A DNA stretch of 64,000 nucleotides, from the NCBI GenBank assembly GCA_002071085.1, contig MWEM01000005.1:1-64000 (forward strand). Direction: 5' to 3'. The position numbers were made by a program, and so were the translations under genes. The stretch comes from Thermotogota bacterium ADurb.Bin062. GTDB lineage: Bacteria > Thermotogota > Thermotogae > MWEM01. Under the pieces are notes generated by a model, which saw only the letters and a program-made list of their open reading frames with translations, did not search any database and had not been told where the DNA came from. Numbering within the stretch: position 1 is the first letter of the stretch; every line of letters begins with the position of its first letter. Positions 51,102 through 61,900 of the stretch are shown piece after piece.

Positions 51102-52820
51102 GTGAAAAAACTAAGCCTATACATATTCTTTCTTTCGTTTTTCGTTATCGCCTGGGGTATAAGCTTTGACGAATCCCTCGAGCGATTCGAAGGGTGGATT
51201 GCTCTACCTCTCGATCAATCCAACCAGATCTTCGAAGCGATAAACGATATCTCCGTTTACCGTAAATACCGCTTGGCCATGATCGGCCCCATTCGCGACG
51301 ATGAGCGTTTCTATGACGTCAACAAGCTTCTGGAACTCGTTTTCGACAGCATCAAGACCGGAGAAATCAACGAGGACTTATCCCTATCGGCTTACTTGGC
51401 CTATTTATCCGCGCACCTGTTCAACCGAGACCTCACCGTTGGAGGTTTGAACAGTTTCGCCCCGTACTATACGACCTATAACCAAGCGAACAACCATTTG
51501 CGCGATACGGCTATCCAATACTTTTCCCATTGGATAGCGCACGGGGTCGGAATCGTAGCCGCGCCTCCAGATGCGCGTTTTTCGATCGATCCTCCTGCTA
51601 AAGCCTTGAAAACGAGGCTACGGTACGCCTTCACCCCAGACGAGACGCTCTTCCCACTCATCGTCTCCGGCTTCACCTCCGAAACAGAAGAGAACTTGAA
51701 ACAGGCGATAGCGCGGGTAAAAGCGGAAACTGCGAAGACCATATCCGATCAAGACCTCGATCGGCTGATCAAGAGACAGGCGCAAACGGTAGGCGCCCCG
51801 ATCTATACGACCTTGCTACCCGACCAAACGAAACTCGCGAAAGACTTCGTGGATAGGGCTCCTAAAGCCGTGAACCTTTGGGCATACCGGTTTTTGGCCT
51901 ACGGTTTGGTCCTCCTCGCCGTGATCTTCCTCAAGAAATGGCGCGCATTGATCTTGACGCTCCTCATTCTCTTCGAAGCCTTCGTGCAATACCATACTCA
52001 AGGTTACCTTTTCTCCGATTCCGAAGCCTTCGTTTATGGACTCCTCACCTTTTCTCTTCTGGGGTTCTCCTTGCTGGTTTGGCTGTCCAGAGTCTCCAAC
52101 AAAAAGAGACGTGGGGCTTATGAATGGACGCACCTTTGGATGTATTTGGCGATAGGGGCTCTGTGGTTTTTTCCCTACTGGGTTGCACCCGAGGCGCTCA
52201 GAATGGACCGCCAAGAGACGTTCTATCAATCCGCCGTTTACGAGGTCTTGAAAGAAGAGTTGTTCGAATGGAAGCGCGGTCTTTACGAGGAAGCCTTCAA
52301 CGAATACCTGATCAGTCGAGAAGCCACTCCCCGGTTTACGGAGATCCTGCGCGGGCGCTTGAATAAGGCGATGCCGTTTTCTGGGATAAAGCTCAGAGAG
52401 GAGACGGAATCCTATCTTTTGAGCAAGTGGAAATCCGCGCGCTTTCTCCCTTTGGAGACCTCCGTGATGCAAGCCTATTCCGAAGCGTCCCGATCCGATT
52501 TTAGAAGCCCGAACTTCTACCTCTTCCAATCGGTCGAAGGGAGTTTCGCGTTGCTGCTCATTACCCTGGCAACGGCTACCTTAGTTCTTTTACGTTCCAA
52601 GCGTCGCGTTGTTTTGGCCATCTACGCCTGCTCGTGGATTCCCTTTTTTGCGATGCTTTTCAGAAGCGATATCCATCTACTCGTCGAAAAGGGGTACCCG
52701 GTGCTCCCCCTCACAGAAAACCATCCCGGAATGTTCGTATTAGTTCTTGCCATAACGTGCTTTTTGTTCTCTATCTACCTTAGCTGGAAAACATATCAAA
52801 AGGAGGGAAAGAAACAATGA
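51102..52820 (+). CDS. Unknown membrane protein, translationally coupled to a BMP-type binding protein
   Basis: 572 residues from a GTG behind GGAGGAG. It starts with a signal-like helix (about 3-19), then about 240 outside residues with FDESLERFEGWIA-type helices, then a cluster of helices (about 260-390), another outside segment (about 385-465), and two final helices (about 480-505 and 545-565). No family was recognised. It overlaps the next ORF by 4 bases (ATGA), so it is probably part of the nucleoside uptake system or a sensor for it. Confidence 0.75.
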   Translation: MKKLSLYIFFLSFFVIAWGISFDESLERFEGWIALPLDQSNQIFEAINDISVYRKYRLAMIGPIRDDERFYDVNKLLELVFDSIKTGEINEDLSLSAYLAYLSAHLFNRDLTVGGLNSFAPYYTTYNQANNHLRDTAIQYFSHWIAHGVGIVAAPPDARFSIDPPAKALKTRLRYAFTPDETLFPLIVSGFTSETEENLKQAIARVKAETAKTISDQDLDRLIKRQAQTVGAPIYTTLLPDQTKLAKDFVDRAPKAVNLWAYRFLAYGLVLLAVIFLKKWRALILTLLILFEAFVQYHTQGYLFSDSEAFVYGLLTFSLLGFSLLVWLSRVSNKKRRGAYEWTHLWMYLAIGALWFFPYWVAPEALRMDRQETFYQSAVYEVLKEELFEWKRGLYEEAFNEYLISREATPRFTEILRGRLNKAMPFSGIKLREETESYLLSKWKSARFLPLETSVMQAYSEASRSDFRSPNFYLFQSVEGSFALLLITLATATLVLLRSKRRVVLAIYACSWIPFFAMLFRSDIHLLVEKGYPVLPLTENHPGMFVLVLAITCFLFSIYLSWKTYQKEGKKQ

Positions 52821-53812
52821 AAAGACTGTTTGTGCTCGCGCTGGTTCTTCTCGTCTCAACCGTGTTTTTTGGGAACTTCATCGTCACCATGGTCACCGAT
52901 ACCGGGGGTCTAGGAGACCAATCCTTTAACGACGGTACTTGGTCCGGTATTAAAGCGGCGGAAAAAGAGTTGGGCATCACTGCGAAGGTGGTTCAGTCTT
53001 ACGAACAGGCGGACTATGTGCCTAACCTGTCGAATGCGGCGAAAGAGTCCCGGGTTGTCGTCGCCGTCGGCTTCATGATGGAAGACGCTTTGATGCAGGT
53101 CGCTCCTCAGTATCCGAACGTGGCTTTCGTCGGTATCGACATCGGTGACATGGGGATACCGAACGTGAAGACCTATACCTTCAAAGAGCAGGAATGCGCC
53201 TTTTTAGCCGGATTTTTAGCGGCCGCGATGACCAAAACCGGTGTGGTCGGATACATCGGTGGGATACCGATTCCTCCGGTCCAACGCTTCGAGTGGGGCT
53301 ATCGGTCGGGAATCCATATGTGGAACAAACTGTTCGATGACGACGTGACCGTTCTCATCGGCTACACCCAGAGCTTCACCGATTCTCAGAAGGGCAAAAC
53401 GATGACCGAAGCGCAGTATTCTCAAGGCGCGGACATCGTTTTCGCGGCGGCCGGCCTTTGCGGTTTGGGGACTTTTGAAGCGGCGAAGTCCGCCGGAGAA
53501 GGGTACTACGCGATCGGCGTGGACGTCGATCAAGACCATTTGGCCCCAGGCCGGATCCTGACCTCTGCGACGAAAGGAGTCGACATGGCCTCTTATTACG
53601 CCGTTAAGGACGCGTATGAAGGCTTCTTCGAAGGCGGTCACGAAAACCTCGGCTTTATCGAGGGCGGCGCCAGGTTGAGCGAAATGAAGTACACCCGAAA
53701 TATCATCCCGAAGTGGATCCTCGTGATGCTGAAAGGTCTAGAAGCTCAGGCCATCGCAGGCGACTTTGTCATACCGGACAGCGAAGCCGCTGTCGAGGCG
53801 TTTCTGAAGTAA
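52817..53812 (+). CDS. BMP family substrate-binding protein (nucleoside ABC transporter)
   Basis: 331 residues, ATG overlapping the previous stop, with GGAGGG ahead. A signal peptide (1-18) lacks a lipobox Cys, so the protein may stay soluble or be anchored by its signal. Motifs of the BMP/PnrA (basic membrane protein) family: VTDTGGLGDQSFNDGTWSGI, GVDVDQDHLAPGRILTSATKGVDMASY. It should bind purine nucleosides outside the cell and hand them to the permeases downstream. Confidence 0.92.
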   Translation: MKRLFVLALVLLVSTVFFGNFIVTMVTDTGGLGDQSFNDGTWSGIKAAEKELGITAKVVQSYEQADYVPNLSNAAKESRVVVAVGFMMEDALMQVAPQYPNVAFVGIDIGDMGIPNVKTYTFKEQECAFLAGFLAAAMTKTGVVGYIGGIPIPPVQRFEWGYRSGIHMWNKLFDDDVTVLIGYTQSFTDSQKGKTMTEAQYSQGADIVFAAAGLCGLGTFEAAKSAGEGYYAIGVDVDQDHLAPGRILTSATKGVDMASYYAVKDAYEGFFEGGHENLGFIEGGARLSEMKYTRNIIPKWILVMLKGLEAQAIAGDFVIPDSEAAVEAFLK

Positions 53813-53886
53813 ATTATCCATTACTCATCGGGGGTCCGGACGCGGCGGGTCGCGCACGGACCCCTTATAGAGCGATCGGAGGCAAG

Positions 53887-55494
53887 ATGCCATTTCATAT
53901 CCCAGAACCTTCTGAATATCCTCATTACGCGGTCGTGATGAAAGGGATCGTGAAGCAGTTCCCGACGGTTCTCGCGAACGATCATGTGGACTTGTACGTG
54001 CGAGCGGGAGAGATACACGCGATCGTCGGAGAAAATGGGGCCGGCAAATCCACGTTGATGAACTTGCTCTACGGCCTCTACACCCCGGATGCGGGGAAGA
54101 TCCACATAAACGGTAAAGAGACCCTCATCAAGGGGCCAGCGGAGGCAATCAAAGCGGGTATTGGGATGGTTCACCAACATTTTATGCTAGTCGGGCCGCT
54201 CACCATAGCCGAAAACATCGTTCTCGGAGAAGAGCCCCTCGACTCATGGAGGTTCTTCGATTTGAAGGCGGCGAAAAAACGCGTGCGCGAGCTGTCCGAA
54301 ACCTACGGTCTTCACGTTGACGTGGATATGCGCATCGAAGATATTCCAGTGGGAACCCAGCAACGGGTGGAGATCCTGAAAACGCTGTATCGAGGAGCGA
54401 ATATCCTCATTTTAGACGAGCCGACTGCGGTTCTCACACCGCAAGAGGCGGACGAGTTGTTCGTAGTCTTGCGTAATCTGACTGATAAAGGGAAAACGAT
54501 CATCTTCATTACCCATAAATTGAACGAAGTTATGGCCATTTCCGATAACGTGACGGTGATGCGGCTCGGAAAGGTAACGGGACGCATCCCAATATCCGAG
54601 ACCTCTCCGCGTCAGCTCGCCAATATGATGGTCGGGCGCGAGGTCCTGTTGAGAGTCGAAAAGGCGGAGAAAAAGGCCGGAGAAGCCGTCCTCGCCGTCA
54701 ACGGCCTGCACGTCAAAGACAACCGCGGGTTAGAGGCCGTTAAGGACCTCTCGTTCACCGTTCACCAAGGAGAAATCTTGGGGATAGCGGGTGTAGCGGG
54801 CAACGGCCAAACGGAATTGATCGAGGCGATCGCGGGGCTTCGAAAAAAGGAAAAAGGAAAGATCGAGCTTTGCGGTAAGGACATCACCCACTCTTCTCCG
54901 CGCGATATCCGAGAACTGGGGCTTTCCCACATTCCGGAGGACCGTTACAAACACGGCCTGGTCAAGGAGTTTCCCGTCTACTATAACATACTTTTGGGGC
55001 GCCATTATCTACCCCCTTTCAGTAAAAACGGATTTCTTCGGCACAAACAAGTGTACGAACGCGCGAAGTTCCTGATCAAGCAATTCGACGTCCGCCCGCC
55101 CAGTATCCTGATGCTGGCGGAGAACCTTTCCGGAGGGAACCAACAAAAGATGGTCGTCGGCAGGGAAATCGACTATCAGCCCCGGTGTATGTTAGTGGCC
55201 CAACCGACGCGAGGTTTAGACATCGGGGCGATCGAATACATCCACCGGACCTTGATCGGGTTACGGGATGCTGGCGTTGGACTGCTACTCGTGTCAATGG
55301 AATTGGAAGAGATCTTTTCACTAAGCGATCGAATCTTGATTATGTTCGAAGGGGAGTTTATGGGAGAAGCGAAACCCGGGGAGATCACCTTGGAAGAGAT
55401 CGGATTGGCGATGGCTGGAACCCCGCTTGCAGAGGTGCGAAAGACGGAAGCCGCGAGCGCGGGAAAAAGTGAAACGACGAGGGTGGAATCGTGA
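53887..55494 (+). CDS. Simple-sugar/nucleoside ABC transporter ATP-binding protein (two ABC domains)
   Basis: 535 residues from MPFHIPEP behind GGAGGCAAG; a start at 53713 within the binding-protein gene is rejected. First ABC (about 20-255) has the P-loop GENGAGKST, signature VGTQQRVEILK, Walker B LILDEPT. Second ABC (about 270-515) lacks a full P-loop (GVAGNGQTELIEAI) but has LSGGNQQKMVVGREI and a Walker B variant MLVAQPTRGLD. This is the MglA/RbsA/YufO layout. It follows the binding protein by 74 bases and pairs with the next two permeases. Confidence 0.95.
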   Translation: MPFHIPEPSEYPHYAVVMKGIVKQFPTVLANDHVDLYVRAGEIHAIVGENGAGKSTLMNLLYGLYTPDAGKIHINGKETLIKGPAEAIKAGIGMVHQHFMLVGPLTIAENIVLGEEPLDSWRFFDLKAAKKRVRELSETYGLHVDVDMRIEDIPVGTQQRVEILKTLYRGANILILDEPTAVLTPQEADELFVVLRNLTDKGKTIIFITHKLNEVMAISDNVTVMRLGKVTGRIPISETSPRQLANMMVGREVLLRVEKAEKKAGEAVLAVNGLHVKDNRGLEAVKDLSFTVHQGEILGIAGVAGNGQTELIEAIAGLRKKEKGKIELCGKDITHSSPRDIRELGLSHIPEDRYKHGLVKEFPVYYNILLGRHYLPPFSKNGFLRHKQVYERAKFLIKQFDVRPPSILMLAENLSGGNQQKMVVGREIDYQPRCMLVAQPTRGLDIGAIEYIHRTLIGLRDAGVGLLLVSMELEEIFSLSDRILIMFEGEFMGEAKPGEITLEEIGLAMAGTPLAEVRKTEAASAGKSETTRVES

Positions 55495-55506
55495 CGAGGG
55501 ACGACG

Positions 55507-56637
55507 ATGAGTAAAGGTTGGCAACGAATTTTCATTCCATTAATGGCGGTCGTGATCGCCCTAGCGATCGCTTCGGTCATCATCCTCTTCATAGCCGAGG
55601 TACCCGGCCCGTCGACGGGCAACCTTTGGAACGATTTCTGGAATCAAATAGGTGTCCGGTTTTCATTCTTGGGACGTGCCTTTCAGGCGATGTTCGAGGG
55701 CGCTTTCGGAAGCCAATTCGCTTGGATGAATACCGTCATCCGTATGACGCCGCTGATCTTAACGGGTCTCGCGGTGGGTTTCGGGTTTCGCGCCGGCGTC
55801 TTCAATATCGGAGCGGAAGGTCAAATGGCGATGGGTGCCTTGATGGCGACGATTGTGGCCGTCAACATCCCAGGCCTCCCGATGTTTGTCGCAATTCCGG
55901 TCTGTATGCTCACCGGTATGCTGGCGGGAGGGGTTTGGGCAGGGATCGCGGGGTTTCTGAAGGCGAAAACCGGTGCCCACGAAGTTATCAGCACGATTAT
56001 GTTAAACTGGATCGCCAGTAACATCACGAATTGGGCGGTTACCGCGCCTTTCGCAACCGGTAGCGGCACGCCGAAAAGCCCCGAAATCGCCGTCGGCGCG
56101 AAACTGCCGATCCTCTTCAGCATTGAGGCGACCTTTTTGTCCTACGGAATCATCGTCGCGGTTTTAGTCGCCTTCGTGATGTACATCATCTTGTATAAAA
56201 CATCTATGGGGTACGAGGTCAAAGCGGTCGGGTTCAATCCCTATGCGGCCGAATACGGGGGTATCCAAGTGTCTAAGAACCTCATTATGACGATGGCGAT
56301 CAGCGGCGCCCTCGCGGGTCTTGCTGGAACGCTTGAGTCTATGGGACTTTACTATCGGTTTTACGGCACTCTGACCTCCGGAAAAGGCTTTGACGGCATC
56401 TCCATCGCCCTAATCGGCCAAAACCACCCGTTAGGCATTATCTTCGCTTCGATGCTCATCTCCGGACTCAGAACTGGCTCGAACCAAATGCAGTTTATCG
56501 GGGTACCCAAACACATCGTAACGATCATCCAATCGATCATCATCTTTCTCGTCGCTGCCGAACGTATGGTACGGACGATCATGGGTTGGGATCGAAAGAA
56601 GAAGGTGAAGGATGGACTGGCTAAGAGCGCTTCTTGA
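55507..56637 (+). CDS. Nucleoside ABC transporter permease 1 (YufP-like)
   Basis: 376 residues, about ten hydrophobic helices. The BPD_transp_2 motif NIGAEGQMAMGALMA and KTGAHEVISTIMLNWIA are present, matching YufP/NupP. It overlaps the next permease gene by 26 bases. Unlike RbsC-type proteins it has an N-terminal extension with a first helix at about 10-32. Confidence 0.93.
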   Translation: MSKGWQRIFIPLMAVVIALAIASVIILFIAEVPGPSTGNLWNDFWNQIGVRFSFLGRAFQAMFEGAFGSQFAWMNTVIRMTPLILTGLAVGFGFRAGVFNIGAEGQMAMGALMATIVAVNIPGLPMFVAIPVCMLTGMLAGGVWAGIAGFLKAKTGAHEVISTIMLNWIASNITNWAVTAPFATGSGTPKSPEIAVGAKLPILFSIEATFLSYGIIVAVLVAFVMYIILYKTSMGYEVKAVGFNPYAAEYGGIQVSKNLIMTMAISGALAGLAGTLESMGLYYRFYGTLTSGKGFDGISIALIGQNHPLGIIFASMLISGLRTGSNQMQFIGVPKHIVTIIQSIIIFLVAAERMVRTIMGWDRKKKVKDGLAKSAS

Positions 56638-57571
56638 TACCATCACTAATCCGGTGTTTTATCGGTTGACCTTAAGCTCAGCGACTCCCTTGCTTTTTGC
56701 CGCTTTAGGCGGATTGTTCAGTGAGAAAACGGGCGTCACCAACATCGCCCTCGAGGGCATTATGCTCCTGGGCGCCTTCTTCGGAATCTTAGGCTCCGCG
56801 TTCACCGGCAATCCGTGGATCGGCGTTCTGTTGGCGATGGTCGCGGGCCTTGGGCTCGCGTCATTGCACGCTTGGGCCAGCATCCGTTTCTGCGCTGACC
56901 AAATCGTGAGCGCAACAGCCCTCATCCTGCTAGCCCAAGGGTTAACCGGGTTTTTATTGGAGCCGATCTTCGGTCAACCCGGTTCGACCCATATCTTTAA
57001 CCGGGTTCCGGAGGTCCGATTGACGTTTTTGGGTAAGGACACTTTCTTATACAAGATGATTGGGACGCTGAGTCCTTTCGTCTACATCGCTTTCGCCCTA
57101 GTCATCGTGACGTGGATCTTGATCAACAAGACGCGATTGGGATTACGCATGCGGGCGGTGGGCGAAAACCCGGAAGCAGCTGACACTCTGGGGATTAATG
57201 TTTTCAAGATACGATATTTCGGCGTTATGATGAGCGGTATACTCGCGGGACTCGGGGGGGCTTTCCTCAGCGTGGGAGAACTGGGCCAATTCAGCGAAAA
57301 TATGACCGGCGGCAAGGGGTTCATTGCGTTGGCCGCACTGATTCTTGGGAATTGGAGCCCGGTCGGGGCCATGTGGGCCAGTTTGCTCTTCGGAGTCGCC
57401 CAAGCGCTCAACGAGCAACTGCAAAGTAACCCGATCCTTTCTATTCCTTCTACTACTAAACCTTTATTCAATCTTCTGCCTTTTGTGATCACACTGATCG
57501 TGGTTGGCGGCTTTGTGGGAAGGACCCGCTCTCCGGCTGCCAGCGGCACACCTTATGAAAAACGAGGTTAA
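56612..57571 (+). CDS. Nucleoside ABC transporter permease 2 (YufQ-like)
   Basis: 319 residues, about nine helices, starting inside the previous gene. GGLFSEKTGVTNIALEGIML at the N-terminus and LRMRAVGENPEAADTLGINVFKIRYFG are the YufQ signatures. With permease 1 it forms the membrane channel. The ABC operon ends here; the next gene (57640) is about 70 bases on. Confidence 0.93.
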   Translation: MDWLRALLDTITNPVFYRLTLSSATPLLFAALGGLFSEKTGVTNIALEGIMLLGAFFGILGSAFTGNPWIGVLLAMVAGLGLASLHAWASIRFCADQIVSATALILLAQGLTGFLLEPIFGQPGSTHIFNRVPEVRLTFLGKDTFLYKMIGTLSPFVYIAFALVIVTWILINKTRLGLRMRAVGENPEAADTLGINVFKIRYFGVMMSGILAGLGGAFLSVGELGQFSENMTGGKGFIALAALILGNWSPVGAMWASLLFGVAQALNEQLQSNPILSIPSTTKPLFNLLPFVITLIVVGGFVGRTRSPAASGTPYEKRG

Positions 57572-57639
57572 AACCCTATAGTAGTGTACCTTTCTTCGAA
57601 TGTTCCTAAGGCTTTAAAAAACTTAAGGAGGTTGATTGT

Positions 57640-58899
57640 ATGAGAAAACTGGTACTCGGTATTTGTTGCGCGGTATTACTGGTCTCTTTCGCCTTCGCCG
57701 CGCCCGTCACAGTTGAGTTTTGGCACGCTATGGGCGGCGGCCACGGAGAAACCTTGGCCGAGATCGTCAAATTGTTCAATCAGCAGAACGCGGATATGCA
57801 GATCAACGCCGTCTACATCGGAAACTATAATGCGCTGCAGCAAAAGTTGCTGGCAAGTGTACAGAGCAACACGCTTCCCGGGTTGTCTCAAGCGTACAGC
57901 AACTGGACATCGAAGCTCCTTCACAGCAATATCGTACAGGACCTAACGCCTTTCTTGAACGATCCGGAGGTCGGCCTTACGAAGGAAGAATGGGAAGATA
58001 TTTGGGAACCATTCCAGAAAATGTGCACGTGGGGCGATAAGGTCTATGCCATTCCTTTCAACAAGAGTATCTATGTGTTCTACTACAACACCGATGTTTT
58101 TGATATGGAAGGGCTGGATGCGCCGAAAACGATGGAAGACCTGTACGCCATTTGTAGGATGTTGACGGTAGACGAGAACAACGACGGAACCATCGATCGC
58201 TACGCGTTCGGCTACCGAACCACCGTCGACCATTTTGGCGTTTTCTTGTACGCCTTCGGGGGAGAGATCGTACACGAAAACGAGGATGGAACTTATGTTG
58301 TGAAGATCAATAGCCAAGAAACACGGAAAACCCTGACATTCATGAAAAGACTGAAAGACGAAAATATCGCTCTCGTTCAGGGCGGGTATTTAGACGCGCC
58401 ATTTGGCGAGGGTTCTGTCGCGTCCTTCATCGAAACGATCGCGAGTAAGCCTTACGTCGAAAGCGGATCGAAAGGAAAGCACGATTGGAATTGGACCTCC
58501 GTACCCTTCGACGTCAAGCTCAATCCCCCGTTCGCCGGAACGGACGTCATTATGTTCAACACCATTCCTCAAGAGCAAAAGAAAGTGGCTTGGGAGTTCT
58601 TGAAGTTCCTCTGCAGCCCGAAGGTTACGACATTCTGGTCCCTTAAAACCGGTTATGTGCCGGTTCGAAAGAGCGCGCTAGAAACATCCGAATGGAAAAT
58701 TTTCGTGAAGATGGATCCGAAAGCGGCCATCCCGGTGAAGTTCATCGGCCAAGGGTACTCCGATCCGAAACCGTCGACCTGGGAAGAGATCAGAGGTACC
58801 GTGACGAATATGCTGAACAACGTTCTCTTCGACAAATGGACCATTGAAGAGGGCTTGGCCTGGGCGGAAAGAGAGATCAAAAATTACCTCGCTAAGTAG
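57640..58899 (+). CDS. Extracellular sugar-binding protein (UgpB-like)
   Basis: 419 residues behind AAGGAGG. A signal peptide (1-20, ending AFA) is followed by VTVEFWHAMGGGHGE, YAIPFNKSIYVFYYNTD and GTDVIMFNTIPQEQKKVAWEFLKFL, the SBP_bac_1 pattern. It should bind a sugar or glycerol-phosphate-type compound. No ATPase or permease of its class (MalF/MalG type) is adjacent; the orphan permease pair at 17543-21291 is a possible partner. A strong terminator follows. Confidence 0.92.
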   Translation: MRKLVLGICCAVLLVSFAFAAPVTVEFWHAMGGGHGETLAEIVKLFNQQNADMQINAVYIGNYNALQQKLLASVQSNTLPGLSQAYSNWTSKLLHSNIVQDLTPFLNDPEVGLTKEEWEDIWEPFQKMCTWGDKVYAIPFNKSIYVFYYNTDVFDMEGLDAPKTMEDLYAICRMLTVDENNDGTIDRYAFGYRTTVDHFGVFLYAFGGEIVHENEDGTYVVKINSQETRKTLTFMKRLKDENIALVQGGYLDAPFGEGSVASFIETIASKPYVESGSKGKHDWNWTSVPFDVKLNPPFAGTDVIMFNTIPQEQKKVAWEFLKFLCSPKVTTFWSLKTGYVPVRKSALETSEWKIFVKMDPKAAIPVKFIGQGYSDPKPSTWEEIRGTVTNMLNNVLFDKWTIEEGLAWAEREIKNYLAK

Positions 58900-58930
58900 C
58901 TGCCCACTTTACATCTGAGACAACTCTATG

Positions 58931-58960
58931 AAAGCATGCCCGGCTTCGGGCATGCTTTTT
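58931..58960 (+). terminator. Strong terminator after the sugar-binding protein gene
   Basis: A 12-base perfect stem (AAAGCATGCCCG and its complement) with a GCTT loop is followed by a T-run. It separates this gene from the kinase. Confidence 0.92.
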
Positions 58961-58992
58961 GTCATATCTGATGGGACAGAAGGAATGAACAG

Positions 58993-61900
58993 ATGAGCCG
59001 AAACAGCGAAAAGATCGGGCGCAACCGCCAAACACACCAAAGAATAGCTTTGAAAAATATAATTCTAATAATCGTACTCCTAGTGGGTATTTTAGCGCTT
59101 GGATTGTTCTTTTGCGAAAGAGGGCTATCGAAGTGGATCGATGGAGAAAAGCGCTCAGTATCTGAAATATCAGACCTTAAACTCCAGCGCCTTGTGGATT
59201 GGTCCGAGGCTCGCCTTAAGACGAGAGGACTTCTCTTTCAAGGCGCCGCTCTATCCAACGTGTTAAGTGAATGGCTTCTTAAACCGAATGTGCCACCCAG
59301 CGCAAGCCTTGTTGATCGGCTTGAAGCCTACTCTAGCGCCCGTGATATTGCCGCTCTATTCATATTGAATTCCAATAAAGAACTTTTGTTCAATACAAAT
59401 GACGATACCATTGTCTGGGGTGAAGATACCCTGAAGGCGCTCGACTATTGCGTCGCTCGACAAGAGGCTCAGCTCTCCGATTTCTTCGTTTCAGACACTG
59501 GAAAGGTGTGTCAAGACCATATCCTTCCCATCTTCAACGATGAGGACACCGACCGACAGCTCTACGGTTTTCAAATCCTGAGGGTCGAATTAACGTCTCT
59601 GTCGCCGTATCTCCTCCGTTTAGAACAAGAGAGAGCCTCTCTCAGCCTCTATTTCATTGCAAGAACAGATGACGGTTTTCGTGTCATTCAACTGAACCGT
59701 GAAGGGGGAAGCGTCGTCAACGGCGAAGGAACGGTCTATGGCGACCTTCGCCTTGAGGATATCGAGTCCGCCTTGGCCTCGGATTATACTTTAGTTAGAA
59801 AAGACAGACACGGAGATATCGCATTCTGGTCCGCGAAACGAATTCCTGATTCCGAGTGGTACTTCTTCTCGAAAGTCACTTCTTATGACTTCAGGAACCG
59901 GGTACGCAGAACCTATCTACCGTTTCTATTACATTGGGGTTTCGTGTGTGTCATCGTCGCGGCGCTATTCATCTTCATAAATCAAAAAAGAGAAACTGAG
60001 CGACTCAAGCAGCTCGAGGAACAGAGGAGGAAGGCGGATCTGCTGCGCCTACCTCGTGAGCTGATGATGAAGCACGCTAACGAATGTTATATCCTGACCG
60101 ACGATCGTTTTCGGATCCTCGATGCGAACGACGTAGCCCTCTCGAGGTATGGATACGAAACGAAGAGTATGTTGGGCGCCCCTCTCGACCTTCTGTTCAC
60201 TTCGCGTTCGGAGGGAACAGAGATACACCCGCGATTGGCCGGTGCGCAAAACGGGGAAAGCGTGGACGCGCTGTACGTGAGCAAGGAGGGCGGTATATCC
60301 CCTGTTGAACTGAACGTTCGGTCGATCGAAGTACAGGGAGAGCGCTACTACGCCATCACTGCTCATGACACTCTCGAGAGGAAGGCGGCGGAACGGCTTT
60401 TGCGGGAGAGTGAGGAGCGGTTTCGTTCCTTTTTTAACAACCTCGCCGCTGGCGTCGTGATACACGAGCTCGCCGTAGACGAAAACGGAAGGCCGATCGA
60501 TTTTTCAATCGTGGACATTAACCCGCAGTATGAACGATGGATGAATGTGAAGAAAGAAGATGTGGTAGGAAAACGCGTGACTCAAGCTTTCAACATCGAA
60601 AAACCCCCCCATCTGGATGCGTATCTTCTTGAGGGGAACAAGGGGCCAACCCGGCCTATCATTCAATATATACCGGTGGCGAATCGAACCTTTGAAATCT
60701 ACGCGATCCCTTTGGGTAAAGGAGGCCTCGCCACCATCTTCGTGGATGTGACCGAAAGAGAAAAAGCAGAAAAGGCCTTGAAAGATTTTCAGGCGGAGTT
60801 GAGCGAGACTAACCTCAAGCTGCGGCAATCGATAAAGAACGCGAAAGAAATGGCCACACGCGCTCAGGCGGCAAACGTCGCCAAAGGCAGCTTTTTAGCT
60901 AACCTGAGCCACGAATTACGCACCCCGCTCAACGGGGTGATCGGTATAACGGGGTTGTTGATGGAAACCGCGCTAACGCCGGAGCAGCAGGAGTACGCCC
61001 AGATTATCCGCTCGAGCGGCGAGGTCTTGTTGACACTCATTAACCAAGTCTTGGACTATTCAAAGATCGAAGCAGAAAAACTCAACCTCGAAATAATCCC
61101 TTTCAACCTTCGGCGACTGATCGAAGACACGCTGGACTACCTCTCGTTCCCCGCTCAAAAGAAAAATTTGGAGATATTGGTCTCTATTGACTCCCAAGTA
61201 CCCGACGCATTGGAAGGGGATCCGGGGCGCTTACGGCAGATCCTTTCGAACCTCGTGGACAACGCGGTGAAATTCACCCCGTTCGGGGAAATATGGGTTC
61301 GCGTCGAATGTGACGAAGAAACTGACGTCGATATCACCCTCAAGTTCAGCATTAAAGATTCGGGGATAGGGATTTCTAAGGCTCAGCGAGAATTGTTGTT
61401 TTCTCCTTTTGTCCAGTTGGACAGTTCGACGACCCGGAAGTACGGAGGAACGGGTCTAGGACTGGCAATAGCCAAACACTTAACCGAGATGATGGACGGA
61501 AAGATCGGCGTCGACTCCGATATTGGAAAGGGATCCACCTTCTGGTTCACGGCGCGTTTCAAGAAAGCCGAAGAGACCGTTGGTTCGATTAGGCCTTCGA
61601 TACCGATCTTCGCAAATGTTTCGGCAATAGTTGTGGATCATAACCGAAGTAGTCGAAGTCATCTGAAGAACCTATTGGAGAGGTTCAAACTCCGTTGCTT
61701 CGAAGCGGAGAACGGGGAGGAAGCCCTGGAGAAAATGCGGAAAGAATATGAAACGGGCCGTGAAATCGATTTAGTGTTGTTCGCCTCTTCAATGTCTCCT
61801 GATGACCTGCAATTGGTTAGGCGGATCAAGTCCCAAGTCGAATGGCGACGTACAAAAGTCGTTCTGATGCGAGCCAGAAAAGCGGAAGAATCCTTAGAGA

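Noticed and set aside
53713-53886. N-terminal extension of the ABC ATPase inside the BMP gene
   Set aside because: It would overlap the binding-protein gene by about 100 bases; the ATG at 53887 has its own GGAGG site.
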